A stretch of 64,000 nt of DNA from Ideonella benzenivorans (GTDB taxonomy: Bacteria > Pseudomonadota > Gammaproteobacteria > Burkholderiales > Burkholderiaceae_C). The stretch lies in the NCBI RefSeq assembly GCF_020387415.1, contig NZ_JAGWCB010000018.1, positions 62,001 to 126,000 on the forward strand, in the 5' to 3' direction. Positions within the stretch are counted from its first letter, which is position 1, and the number at the start of each line of letters is the position of its first letter. Made by a program: the position numbers and the translations under genes. Shown piece after piece: positions 1-7,039 of the stretch. The notes beneath the pieces are model-generated. The model was not told where the DNA came from. It ran no database searches and saw only the letters and a program-made list of their open reading frames with translations.

Positions 1-1
1 G

Positions 2-919
2 ATCACAGCGCGTGACCGCTATCGCTGGCCCAATGGCGCCCGTCTGGCGGTGTATCTCGGCTTCAACCTGGAGCACTTCGCCTTCGGCGAGGGCCTGGGC
101 GCGAACCTCGGCCCACCGTCACCGCAACCCGACGTGCTGAACTTCAGCTGGCGGGAGTACGGCAACCGGGTGGGCGCCTGGCGCTGCCTGGATCTGTTCA
201 GCGACCTGTCACTGCCCGCGGCCGCGATCCTCAACACGGCCTTGCTCGACCATTGCCCGGAACTCATCGAAGCCTGCCGGGCCCGCGGCGATGAGCTGGT
301 GGCGCACGGCCACACCAATGCGCACCGACAGAGCGACCTCTCCCGCGAACACGAGGGGGATCTGATCCGCCACTGCCGAGAGCGCATCGCCGCCGCCACC
401 GGGCAGGCGCCCACCGGCTGGCTGTCGCCCTGGATCTCGGAGACGGCCGACACCTGCGACCTGTTGGCGCGGGAGCACTACCGCTACACGCTCAACTGGT
501 GCCACGACGACCGGCCGGTGCGCATGCGCACGGCCCATGGCCCGCTGTGGGCCGTGCCCTATCCGCAGGAAGTGAACGACATCCCGATGATCATCGGCCG
601 GCAGCTCGACGGCGCCGCCTTCGCCGACATGATCATCGACCAGTTCGAGGAGATGCGCAGGCAGGCAGACCATCCCACGCGGGGCCAGCCGCTGGTGATG
701 GGCATTGCGCTGCATCCCTATCTGGTCGGACAGCCCTACCGGCTGCGCCACCTGCGGCGTGCGCTCACGGGCATCGCGCAGGCGGCTCAGGCGGGAGACA
801 TCTGGGTGACGACCCCCGGGGCCATCGGTGCCCACATGGCCGTTGTCGAGGGTCAAGGCGACACGGCCATGTCGCCACGCACTGCGGTCGACGGGCAGAG
901 CGGAACTCAGTTGGCCTGA
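2..919 (+). CDS. polysaccharide deacetylase family protein (5'-truncated)
   Basis: The frame is already open at base 2, and residues before the first possible start (GTG at 50) read as normal protein (RYRWPNGARLAVYLGFNLEHF), so the true start lies outside the window. The fold matches the NodB/PuuE-like deacetylase family (polysaccharide deacetylase or allantoinase-like): a conserved opening strand, the ELVAHGHTNAHRQ segment that supplies metal-binding histidines, and a late GIALHPYLVGQPYR segment. These enzymes hydrolyse C-N bonds in amides or N-acetyl groups with a divalent metal. No signal peptide can be judged because the N-terminus is missing. The 3' end overlaps the convergent next gene by 13 bp. 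The substrate cannot be told from sequence. Confidence 0.85.
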   Translation: MTARDRYRWPNGARLAVYLGFNLEHFAFGEGLGANLGPPSPQPDVLNFSWREYGNRVGAWRCLDLFSDLSLPAAAILNTALLDHCPELIEACRARGDELVAHGHTNAHRQSDLSREHEGDLIRHCRERIAAATGQAPTGWLSPWISETADTCDLLAREHYRYTLNWCHDDRPVRMRTAHGPLWAVPYPQEVNDIPMIIGRQLDGAAFADMIIDQFEEMRRQADHPTRGQPLVMGIALHPYLVGQPYRLRHLRRALTGIAQAAQAGDIWVTTPGAIGAHMAVVEGQGDTAMSPRTAVDGQSGTQLA

Positions 920-2367
920 AGCGTGAAGGCGCGCTCCAGAATGAGTTCCTGCGCCTTGGGGCGGGTCTGGGTGGCCGGGTCCAGATAGGTCCGCGAGGTG
1001 ATCTTCATGTTGGTGCCAAACGGCACACCCACCGGGTTGTCGGCCGTGGGCTGCGGAATCGTCAGGCAGACGGGCTCGCCCGTGCAGTCATAGCTGATGG
1101 TCAGCGCATAAAGCTGGCTGTAGAGGGCGTAGCGCGGGTCGCTCGGATCCGTGATGCCCGCCATCTTCAGGGCGGAGCCGGCCAGCGCGGTGTTGTTGAT
1201 CGCGACGACGCCGGTGTTGTTGTTCAGGTTCACCACCGAGTCACTGGTGTAGGTGGCCTTGCCGCTCTTCACATGGTCCACCCCGACAACCAGGATCTTG
1301 TCCTTCAGTTTGGCGGGGGTGTACTGGTAGGCGTCTTGCAGGTAGATGGCGTCGGGGTTGTCGCCATTGCAGACCTCGCCCATGTCCGCGCAGTAGTAGT
1401 TCTTGGTCTGCTGCAGCGTGGCCGCCACGTTGTTCTCGGTGATCGTGTACGCGGCGGCGTACTTGGCCTTGAGCTCGTTGACCAGTTGGTTGCGGGCCTG
1501 CTTCAGGTGGTCGGGCTCGGCCACGCCTTCACCCGGCACCTTGTAGGCGGGGGTGGGCAGGGGGGTCGACTCGCGCGATGCCAGCAGGGAGAGCTTCAGC
1601 GCGTTGATCGGAGCTGACGCCAGGTAGTCTGAGAAGGCGCTCTTGTTCGTGGGGTAAGCCGCCCGCATGAACAACGAATAGGTGTCGGCATCCGGGCCGG
1701 TGCCCATGTTCAGCGGCACGGCGGTGATCGGCAGGGCCAGCAGGTTGATGCCGGTGGTCGGGTAGCCCAGCGCGGTCAACTGGTTCACCACGTCCGAATA
1801 GGTGCGGCTGTCGGCCGTCATCACGAACACGGCCAGTTGGCTGAACGGCGCACCGCCAGGCGTGGGAGAACCCGCCGTCATGATGTCCAGTTGGTTGACG
1901 GAGTCATTCAGGGATTCAAACAACACCACCCTGCCCGACTTGGTCGGATCCGAGGGCAAGGGAGCGTAGTAGCGCGTGTTCAGGTAACTGGTGATGCCCA
2001 AGTAGCCCAGTTCGGGGGGCGTCTGCATGATGAGAACCAGGGCATCGGTCTTGTCGAGCCGGGTGGCGTAGTTCACGCTCCCCTTGAAGACGGCCGTTCC
2101 ATACGGGGAATCTGGGTTGGCGCCATAGCAGTTCGTCATGCCGGCCGCGAAACAGGATTCCGGGGTGACAAAGGTCCAGGGGTATTGCTGGACGCTGAAC
2201 GTGGTCGAGATGCCTGTGATGAACTGGTTGGTCAGGGTCTGGTAGTCATTGGCCGACCACAGGCGGACGGACGCCGCTGCCTGCGTGGCCATAACGGCAG
2301 GTGAGGCATGGACAGACGCCATGCCGAGAAGGCAGGACAGGGCGGCAAGCGCGAACTGGGGCTTCAT
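907..2367 (-). CDS. secreted protein of unknown function
   Basis: A 486-residue protein with a clear Sec signal peptide (MKPQFALAALSCLLGMASVHA). I chose the ATG at 2367 because an AGGAG box lies just upstream and the signal peptide begins there; a start 45 bp further up would add an implausible hydrophilic tail. The mature protein is rich in Thr, Asn, Tyr and Pro, with cysteines that could form disulfides (ESCFAAGMTNCYG, YYCADMGEVCNGD, YDCTGEPVCL), fitting a periplasmic or extracellular location. I do not recognise a family. It stands alone, convergent with the deacetylase gene, behind a 350-bp upstream region with overlapping inverted repeats. Confidence 0.75.
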   Translation of the reverse strand: MKPQFALAALSCLLGMASVHASPAVMATQAAASVRLWSANDYQTLTNQFITGISTTFSVQQYPWTFVTPESCFAAGMTNCYGANPDSPYGTAVFKGSVNYATRLDKTDALVLIMQTPPELGYLGITSYLNTRYYAPLPSDPTKSGRVVLFESLNDSVNQLDIMTAGSPTPGGAPFSQLAVFVMTADSRTYSDVVNQLTALGYPTTGINLLALPITAVPLNMGTGPDADTYSLFMRAAYPTNKSAFSDYLASAPINALKLSLLASRESTPLPTPAYKVPGEGVAEPDHLKQARNQLVNELKAKYAAAYTITENNVAATLQQTKNYYCADMGEVCNGDNPDAIYLQDAYQYTPAKLKDKILVVGVDHVKSGKATYTSDSVVNLNNNTGVVAINNTALAGSALKMAGITDPSDPRYALYSQLYALTISYDCTGEPVCLTIPQPTADNPVGVPFGTNMKITSRTYLDPATQTRPKAQELILERAFTLQAN

Positions 2368-2609
2368 GGAGGCTCCTGGAGAGGGGCAGACAGACGTGCA
2401 TGACGCAAACAACCAGCACCCTCCAGCGGGTGCATGTGCATACCGCTAGTGGGCAGGTAAACCCTAGAGCTTGGCATCCTCTGACCTGAGGACTCGCCCG
2501 TCACATCCGGTCCGAAGGACCTGCGTCGCCCCACGGACCTGAGCCGTCAACGCGGCGCAAGCTGGGAAAAGCCAAGCAAGCAATGGGCCGAGAGGCCGGA
2601 AGAGGTGTC

Positions 2610-2639
2610 CTGTCTGGGTCAGACAGCAACGGTCTGACC
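2610..2639. repeat. two overlapping inverted repeats upstream of the secreted-protein gene
   Basis: CTGTCTG (2610-2616) pairs with CAGACAG (2620-2626), and GGTCAGAC (2618-2625) pairs with GTCTGACC (2632-2639). The two hairpins share bases and so are mutually exclusive. The rest of the gene-free stretch 2368-2698 shows no recognisable promoter, terminator or small gene. Confidence 0.4.
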
Positions 2640-2698
2640 GCCATCAACAGGCTCAAATGAGAACCCGGAGGATGGGTTCAAACGTCGTCACACGGCAG

Positions 2699-2719
2699 AC
2701 CTTGTCGGCAAGACAAGGT
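2699..2719 (-). terminator. hairpin at the 3' end of tRNA-Arg, possible terminator
   Basis: A perfect 8-bp stem, ACCTTGTC / GACAAGGT with loop GGCAA, abuts the CCA end of the tRNA. No T-tract follows on the minus strand, so it may be a processing signal or a weak terminator. Confidence 0.4.
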
Positions 2720-2794
2720 GGCGCGCCCGGCTGGGATCGAACCAGCGACCCCTGGCTTCGGAGGCCAGTACTCTATCCACTGAGCTACGGGCGC
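2719..2794 (-). tRNA. tRNA-Arg (anticodon CCG)
   Basis: The reverse complement folds as a full cloverleaf: acceptor GCGCCCG / CGGGCGC, D arm GCTCAGTGGATAGAGT, anticodon arm CTGG-CCTCCGAAG-CCAG with anticodon CCG, T arm with GGTTCGATCC, discriminator G and an encoded CCA end. It reads CGG arginine codons. Length is 76 nt including CCA. Confidence 0.95.
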
Positions 2795-2813
2795 GAAGTG
2801 TGGAAAGCATTGC

Positions 2814-2822
2814 ATTCTAGCA
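2814..2822 (-). promoter_or_regulatory. probable extended -10 promoter of tRNA-Arg
   Basis: On the minus strand the sequence TGCTAGAAT (an extended -10, TGN-TATAAT type) lies 20 bp upstream of the tRNA 5' end. No good -35 hexamer is visible, which is tolerable for an extended -10 promoter. Confidence 0.4.
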
Positions 2823-2882
2823 GGCTCGCTGGCCCACCCGGACAGGGCCGTGGCGCAGGCCGGGAAATGAAGGGCCCTTGCC

Positions 2883-2888
2883 TATAAT
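2883..2888 (+). promoter_or_regulatory. possible -10 box for the cytochrome gene
   Basis: A perfect TATAAT lies 110 bp upstream of the cytochrome start codon. No matching -35 hexamer was found at 16-18 bp, so this is a weak call. Confidence 0.3.
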
Positions 2889-2997
2889 CAGAAAGCCTGC
2901 GATGCGTGGGGGCTATCCTGCGCGTTTTGTCCAGGATCGTGCGCCCGGTCTGCCTGCCACGATCCGCCGTCCACACCGTCCAGCGAACGAGGATTTC

Positions 2998-3531
2998 ATG
3001 CGCCAAGCTCAAGACGCCCAACAGGCCTGCCAAGGGTCGACCAGGATGCACAAGCCGTCTGTGATGGGGACGTGGTCCGCCATCGTCCTGGCCATGGCCC
3101 TGCCCGGCGCCCTGCTGTCGGGCTGCAGCGGCCAGAGCGCCGGCGGTGACGAGCAAGCCATTGCGACCCGCATCCAGCCCGTGGGCACGGTGGAACTGTC
3201 GGCCGCCACCGGCGGCGGCGGCGGCAACCGCACCGGTGAAGAGGTCTTCAAGGCCGTGTGTGCCAGCTGCCATGCCACCGGCGCGATGGGCTCGCCCAAG
3301 TTCGGGGATGCCGCCGCCTGGGGGCCGCGCATCGCCACCGGCTACGACGCCCTGCTGCATTCGGCCCTGAACGGCAAGAACGCCATGCCGGCCAAGGGGG
3401 GCGCCACCGACCTGGCCGAGGTGGAAGTCGCGCGTGCCGTGGTCTACATGGCCAATGACGCCGGCGCCAAGTTCCCTGAGCCCAAGGCCCCGGCCGACGC
3501 GGCCAGCGGAGCCGCCAGCGGCGCCCAATAA
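2998..3531 (+). CDS. cytochrome c5-like lipoprotein
   Basis: A 177-residue class I c-type cytochrome. A hydrophobic N-terminal segment ends in a lipobox (LLSGC), suggesting a membrane-anchored periplasmic lipoprotein. A Ser/Gly/Ala linker follows, then a single haem domain with CASCH and the axial methionine in the NAMPAKGG segment, typical of cytochrome c5. It would carry electrons in the periplasm. The start is ambiguous: ATG at 2998 (AGG nearby), 3046 or 3064 all keep the lipobox; I chose 2998. The C-terminus is Ala/Pro-rich. The gene is monocistronic and ends in an intrinsic terminator. Confidence 0.85.
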   Translation: MRQAQDAQQACQGSTRMHKPSVMGTWSAIVLAMALPGALLSGCSGQSAGGDEQAIATRIQPVGTVELSAATGGGGGNRTGEEVFKAVCASCHATGAMGSPKFGDAAAWGPRIATGYDALLHSALNGKNAMPAKGGATDLAEVEVARAVVYMANDAGAKFPEPKAPADAASGAASGAQ

Positions 3532-3554
3532 GGCGTTCAGCGCCTGCCGACGAC

Positions 3555-3577
3555 AGCCGCCCATGGGGCGGCTTTTT
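3555..3577 (+). terminator. intrinsic terminator after the cytochrome gene
   Basis: AGCCGCCC / GGGCGGCT stem with loop ATG, followed by TTTTT. It sits between two convergent genes and serves the plus-strand cytochrome transcript. Confidence 0.85.
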
Positions 3578-3589
3578 CATGCCCGCGCC

Positions 3590-4132
3590 TCAGGAGCGGG
3601 TGGCGGCCAGCGGGCTGCGCACAAAGCCGAAGCGCGCCGGCAGCTCGGCCGCACGCACGGGCTGCGGGTGCCAGCGCCCGGCCTCGACTTCGTCGGCGGC
3701 CACCGTCATGTCCTGGCTGTGCACCAGCCCCAGGCCCCGCTCGGTCTGCAGGTACAGGTGGCCGGTCTCGTCCAGCCAGAGGCCTTGCACCGCCCCCGCC
3801 GGCCACCCGGTGTGGGCCTGGATCTGCACCCCGCCCGCCGCGTCGCGCCGCAGGCGCCAGACCAGCGGTGTGGCCTCCAGCTCGACATAGACACGCTGCG
3901 GCCCATTCTGGAAGTACCAGCAACCCTGGGCATCGGCCTCGTAGTTGCGTTCGATGAACTCGCGCAGCTTGTCGTGCTGGATGCGGCTGCCCTTGCTCAG
4001 CGGGAAGGGCCCGGCGGCCTGGGTGCGGTCGTCGCGCATGTACCAGTCGCCCCGCGCGTCCAGCCCCAGCCAGCCATAGCAGTGGGGCACATGCGGCCAC
4101 TTGGCCAGGGCCGCCTTCACCATCTCGTCCAT
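3590..4132 (-). CDS. conserved betaproteobacterial protein of unknown function
   Basis: A 180-residue soluble protein beginning MDEMVKAALAKWPHVPHC, a pattern I recognise from a widely conserved Burkholderiales family carried as a domain of unknown function; I am not sure of its number. It has conserved segments WYMRDD and GCWYFQNGPQRVYVELE and no signal peptide or membrane segment. The start at 4132 has a strong GAGGAG box. It follows the alpha/beta hydrolase gene by 16 bp, so the two are likely co-transcribed. No function can be assigned. Confidence 0.85.
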   Translation of the reverse strand: MDEMVKAALAKWPHVPHCYGWLGLDARGDWYMRDDRTQAAGPFPLSKGSRIQHDKLREFIERNYEADAQGCWYFQNGPQRVYVELEATPLVWRLRRDAAGGVQIQAHTGWPAGAVQGLWLDETGHLYLQTERGLGLVHSQDMTVAADEVEAGRWHPQPVRAAELPARFGFVRSPLAATRS

Positions 4133-4148
4133 CGCAGGCTCCTCGTCG

Positions 4149-5117
4149 TCAGCAGGGTGTGGCCAGCCAGTTCGCCACGGCCTCGGGCATGCACAGCACA
4201 TGCCCGGGGAAGCGCCCGGCCGGAAAGCCCACGTGGCCACCGTGCGGGGGTTGCCACAGCGTGACCCAGCGGCCGACCGCCCCGGCCCGGGGCAGGCTGG
4301 CGATGGGCACGAAGGGGTCGTTGCGGGCGTTGAGGGCCAGTGCCGGCACCCGGATGCGGGCCAGGTGCGGCTTGGCCGAGGCGCGGGACCAATAGTCCTC
4401 CACACCCCGGAAGCCGTGCAAGGGGGCCGTGAACAAATCGTCGAATTCGTGCAGCGTGCGGGCCCGGCGCAGCCGCTCGCCATCGAACAGGCCCGGGTAC
4501 TGCGCCAGCTTGGCCCAGGCCTTGGGCTTCATCGTGCCCAGGAACATGCGGCCATAGACCTGGTGGCTGAAGCCCCGGTCGATCGCCCGCCCGCCGGCGG
4601 TCAGGTCCAGCGGCGAACAAACGGCCGCCACCGCCGACACCACGCGGGCCGCGGTCTCGCCAGCCTCGCCAGCCCAGCGCAGCAGCGCATTGCCGCCCAG
4701 CGACACCCCCACCGCGCGCAGCGGCGCCGCACTGCGGGCGCGCAGACGCCCGAGGATCCAGCCAATCTCTTCGTGGTCGCCCGAGTGGTAGGCCCGGGGT
4801 GCCCGGTTGATCTCGCCCGAGCAGCCCCGGAAGTGCGGCACCGCGTAGGACCAGCCGCGCCGGGCCGCCACCTCGGCAAAGGCCTGGGCATAGGGGCTGG
4901 CCGACGAGCCCTCCAGACCGTGGAACAGCACCAGCCAGGGCGCGGCGGGGTCGGCGGCGGGCCGCAGGTCCACGTCGATGAAATCGCCGTCGGGGGTGTC
5001 CCAGCGTTCGCGCTGGAACTGCGGGGCTGGCCCGCGGTGGGCGCGCGAAACCCGCGCCGCCCAGATGGTCTGCAGGTGGCCGCCAGGTAGCCAGGACGGG
5101 GCCAGGAACGACTGCAT
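4149..5117 (-). CDS. YheT-type alpha/beta hydrolase
   Basis: A 322-residue protein of the YheT/EMB8 hydrolase family: it opens with the family signature PSWLPGGHLQTIWAA, has the oxyanion-region LFHGLEG, the nucleophile elbow GVSLGGN, an acid in NARNDPFVP and the catalytic histidine in HGGHVGF. All triad members are present, so it should be an active esterase or lipase-like hydrolase; the natural substrate is unknown for the family. The ATG at 5117 starts exactly at the conserved N-terminus. It lies between an NTF2-like gene (41 bp upstream) and the conserved unknown gene (16 bp downstream), all on the same strand. Confidence 0.9.
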   Translation of the reverse strand: MQSFLAPSWLPGGHLQTIWAARVSRAHRGPAPQFQRERWDTPDGDFIDVDLRPAADPAAPWLVLFHGLEGSSASPYAQAFAEVAARRGWSYAVPHFRGCSGEINRAPRAYHSGDHEEIGWILGRLRARSAAPLRAVGVSLGGNALLRWAGEAGETAARVVSAVAAVCSPLDLTAGGRAIDRGFSHQVYGRMFLGTMKPKAWAKLAQYPGLFDGERLRRARTLHEFDDLFTAPLHGFRGVEDYWSRASAKPHLARIRVPALALNARNDPFVPIASLPRAGAVGRWVTLWQPPHGGHVGFPAGRFPGHVLCMPEAVANWLATPC

Positions 5118-5158
5118 CGGCCTTCGCTCAGGCCCGCAAGACGGCGTGGGCGCCCATC

Positions 5159-5620
5159 TCAGTGCAGCACGGCCGGGGTCTCGATGATCTCCGGCAGTTC
5201 GTCCTCGGAGGCGGGGCTGGCATGGTGCGCCACCATGCGCCAGCCCAGCGTCGTCTTCAGGTAGACGTTGGTGGCCATGACCCAGCCGACGCGCGGGCTG
5301 CCCTGGCTGCCCAGCATCTCGATGCGCTCCATCACGCTGTGCACGGCGCAGCCCAGGGTCTGGGTGCGGCGCACGTTCTCGGGTTGGATGGACACCGGGC
5401 CGTTGGCGCAGATGGCCTCGAAGGCCGCCCGCACCGCCGCCAGGCCGACCAGGCGCGGGCCGCCCGGGTGCACGCACAGCGGCTCATCCTCTTCGGACCA
5501 GACGGCCATGACCTTGTCGATCTCGGCCTCGCGCAGCCCTTCATAGAACTGCGCCTCGACATCATCCGGCGAGGCCATCAGCGCGGCGGTCTGGGCTTTG
5601 GCGCGGGGGGACGACGGCAT
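5159..5620 (-). CDS. SnoaL/NTF2-like domain protein
   Basis: A 153-residue cytosolic protein of the NTF2-like (SnoaL_3) superfamily. Diagnostic features are the opening helix (FYEGLREAEIDKVMAVW), the CVHPGGPRLVGLAAVRAAF turn, and a final WRMVAHHAS strand. Members bind small ligands or act as minor isomerases or hydrolases; no activity can be predicted here. It lies 32 bp downstream of purU on the same strand and may share its transcript. Confidence 0.85.
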   Translation of the reverse strand: MPSSPRAKAQTAALMASPDDVEAQFYEGLREAEIDKVMAVWSEEDEPLCVHPGGPRLVGLAAVRAAFEAICANGPVSIQPENVRRTQTLGCAVHSVMERIEMLGSQGSPRVGWVMATNVYLKTTLGWRMVAHHASPASEDELPEIIETPAVLH

Positions 5621-5652
5621 GGGCAGGCTCCGAAAAGGGCAAGGTCAGGGGG

Positions 5653-6540
5653 TCAGCGGAAGACCACCGTCTTGTGGCCGTTGATCAGCACGCGGCGCTC
5701 CACGTGCCAGCGCACCGCGCGGGCCAGCACCACGCATTCCACGTCGCGGCCGACGGCGGTCAGGTCCTCGGCCGAGAGGGAGTGGTCCACCCGGGCCACG
5801 TCCTGCTCGATGATCGGGCCTTCATCCAGTTCCGGCGTCACGTAGTGGGCGGTGGCGCCGATCAGCTTCACGCCGCGGGCATGGGCCTGGTAATAGGGCT
5901 TGGCGCCCTTGAAGCTGGGCAGGAAGCTGTGGTGGATGTTGATGGCGCGCCCGCGCAGCTGCTCGCAGAACTCGCGCGAGAGGATCTGCATGTAGCGCGC
6001 CAGCACCACCAGGTCGATGCGCTCGGACGCGATCAGCCCCTCGATCTGCTTTTCCTGGGCGCGCTTGGTCTCGGCGTCCGAACCGCCCGCCAGCGGCAGG
6101 TGGAGGAACGGGATGCCGTAGCTCTCGACCAGGGACTGGAAGGTGGTGTGGTTGGAAACGATGGCCGGGATGTCCACCGCCAGCTGGCCGCTCTTCCAGC
6201 GGAACAGCAGGTCGTTCAGGCAGTGGCCATGCTGGCTGACCATCAACAGCAGGCGCGGGCGCTGGGCCGCGGCGCGGATGCGGGCCTCCATGCCGAACTG
6301 CTCGCGCACATGGGCGAACAGGTTCTCCAGCGTGGCCACATCGGCCAGGTGCGGCGGGGCCTGGAAATGCACCCGCATGAAGAACAGGCCGGTGGCACCT
6401 TCGCCCTGCACGTCGCCGAACTGCTGCGAGTCGATGATGTTGCAGCCGGCCTGGTAGAGCAGGCCCGAGACGTTGTGGACGATGCCCGTCGTGTCGACGC
6501 ACGACAGGGTCAGGATGAATTCTTCTTCGGGGCGGGACAT
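5653..6540 (-). CDS. purU: formyltetrahydrofolate deformylase
   Basis: A 295-residue PurU: hydrolyses 10-formyl-THF to formate and THF, balancing one-carbon pools and feeding formate to PurT. An N-terminal ACT domain (about residues 8-80) precedes a formyltransferase-fold domain with the hallmark SNH (about 125), the NIHHSFLPSF catalytic loop and the GATAHYVTPELDEGPII motif with the catalytic Asp. Length is normal. It is the first gene of the minus-strand run and is transcribed divergently from the nitrate transporter leader. Confidence 0.95.
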   Translation of the reverse strand: MSRPEEEFILTLSCVDTTGIVHNVSGLLYQAGCNIIDSQQFGDVQGEGATGLFFMRVHFQAPPHLADVATLENLFAHVREQFGMEARIRAAAQRPRLLLMVSQHGHCLNDLLFRWKSGQLAVDIPAIVSNHTTFQSLVESYGIPFLHLPLAGGSDAETKRAQEKQIEGLIASERIDLVVLARYMQILSREFCEQLRGRAINIHHSFLPSFKGAKPYYQAHARGVKLIGATAHYVTPELDEGPIIEQDVARVDHSLSAEDLTAVGRDVECVVLARAVRWHVERRVLINGHKTVVFR

Positions 6541-6701
6541 GATGGGCCGATTGTACGGAGCCCCTGCCGGGGCCGGCCCCGCGCGCCGATCCACCTGTTC
6601 TGGTGCGGTTCAGCCGTTTGATGCGCCTAAATCGGGCACCGATGGCACATGTTGAGGCACGGGCGACCGCCGCTCCCGGGGCACTCCCAGGGAAACGGGC
6701 C

Positions 6702-6717
6702 TGGCACGCGGGTTGCA
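6702..6717 (+). promoter_or_regulatory. sigma-54 promoter of the nrt operon
   Basis: TGGCACG-CGGG-TTGCA matches the RpoN consensus TGGCAYR-N4-TTGCW exactly, with GG at 6703-6704 and GC at 6715-6716 (12 bp apart). Transcription should begin near 6728. Imperfect dyads upstream (CCACC-N6-GGTGC near 6590-6606 and TGCGCC-N5-CGGGCA near 6621-6637) could be NtrC sites but fit the consensus only partly. Confidence 0.85.
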
Positions 6718-6786
6718 TATGACTTCCCCGTGACCCGTCCAGGTCACACGGTCAGGTTGTAAGGTACCAGAGCGGTTTTTGGACAC

Positions 6787-6836
6787 AGGCGCCTCCCGGG
6801 CATCGTTTCCGGTGAGCCAGGAGGCGCCTTCTTTTT
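6787..6836 (+). terminator. leader terminator 1 of the nrt operon
   Basis: Perfect 10-bp stem AGGCGCCTCC (6787-6796) / GGAGGCGCCT (6820-6829) followed by TCTTTTTT. No gene lies upstream on this strand, so it can only act as an attenuator of the leader transcript. Confidence 0.8.
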
Positions 6837-6946
6837 TACCCGCTCATCCTGCACTGACTGCTGCGCTCCAGGCGCCAGACCAACGACGGTCGGCCCGCCA
6901 CACTCCCGCACCGCGCTGCACACGCTGCAGCGTGCGTCATCCCCCC

Positions 6947-7002
6947 AAGCGTCTCCATCACCCGGCCTGCGCCGGCGCCCGATGAAGACGCTTTTTGTTT
7001 TT
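6947..7002 (+). terminator. leader terminator 2 of the nrt operon
   Basis: AAGCGTCT (6947-6954) pairs with AGACGCTT (6986-6993); the stem continues for four more pairs after one C/A mismatch. TTTTTGTTTTT follows. It ends only about 30 nt before the nrtA ribosome-binding site. Confidence 0.75.
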
Positions 7003-7039
7003 CCGCCCCGCCCTTGTTTCCAGGCCTTCAGGAGAAGCC

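Larger units (their letters stand above)
6728..7039 (+). promoter_or_regulatory. long structured leader of nrtA with tandem attenuators
   Basis: About 310 nt of untranslated leader. It holds a 6-bp stem with hexaloop at the very 5' end (GTGACC-CGTCCA-GGTCAC, 6730-6747), a first terminator, a short hairpin GACC-AACGAC-GGTC at 6878-6891 whose hexaloop has A at position 1 and G at position 4 (the signature of ANTAR RNA targets), a perfect palindrome CACGCTGCAGCGTG at 6921-6934, a second terminator and then the nrtA ribosome-binding site (GGAGAAG, 7031-7037). The antitermination role is inferred from this layout and the nearby ANTAR gene. The rest of the gene-free stretch 6541-7039 holds only the sigma-54 promoter and possible upstream activator sites. 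Confidence 0.65.

Noticed and set aside
6586-6640. NtrC binding sites
   Set aside because: Dyads near 6590 and 6621 match only partly and one has the wrong spacing, so they are mentioned but not listed as features.
6645-6660. Another sigma-54-like element (TGGCACATGTTGAGGC)
   Set aside because: The -12 half is not TTGC at the required spacing; the perfect site at 6702 is preferred.
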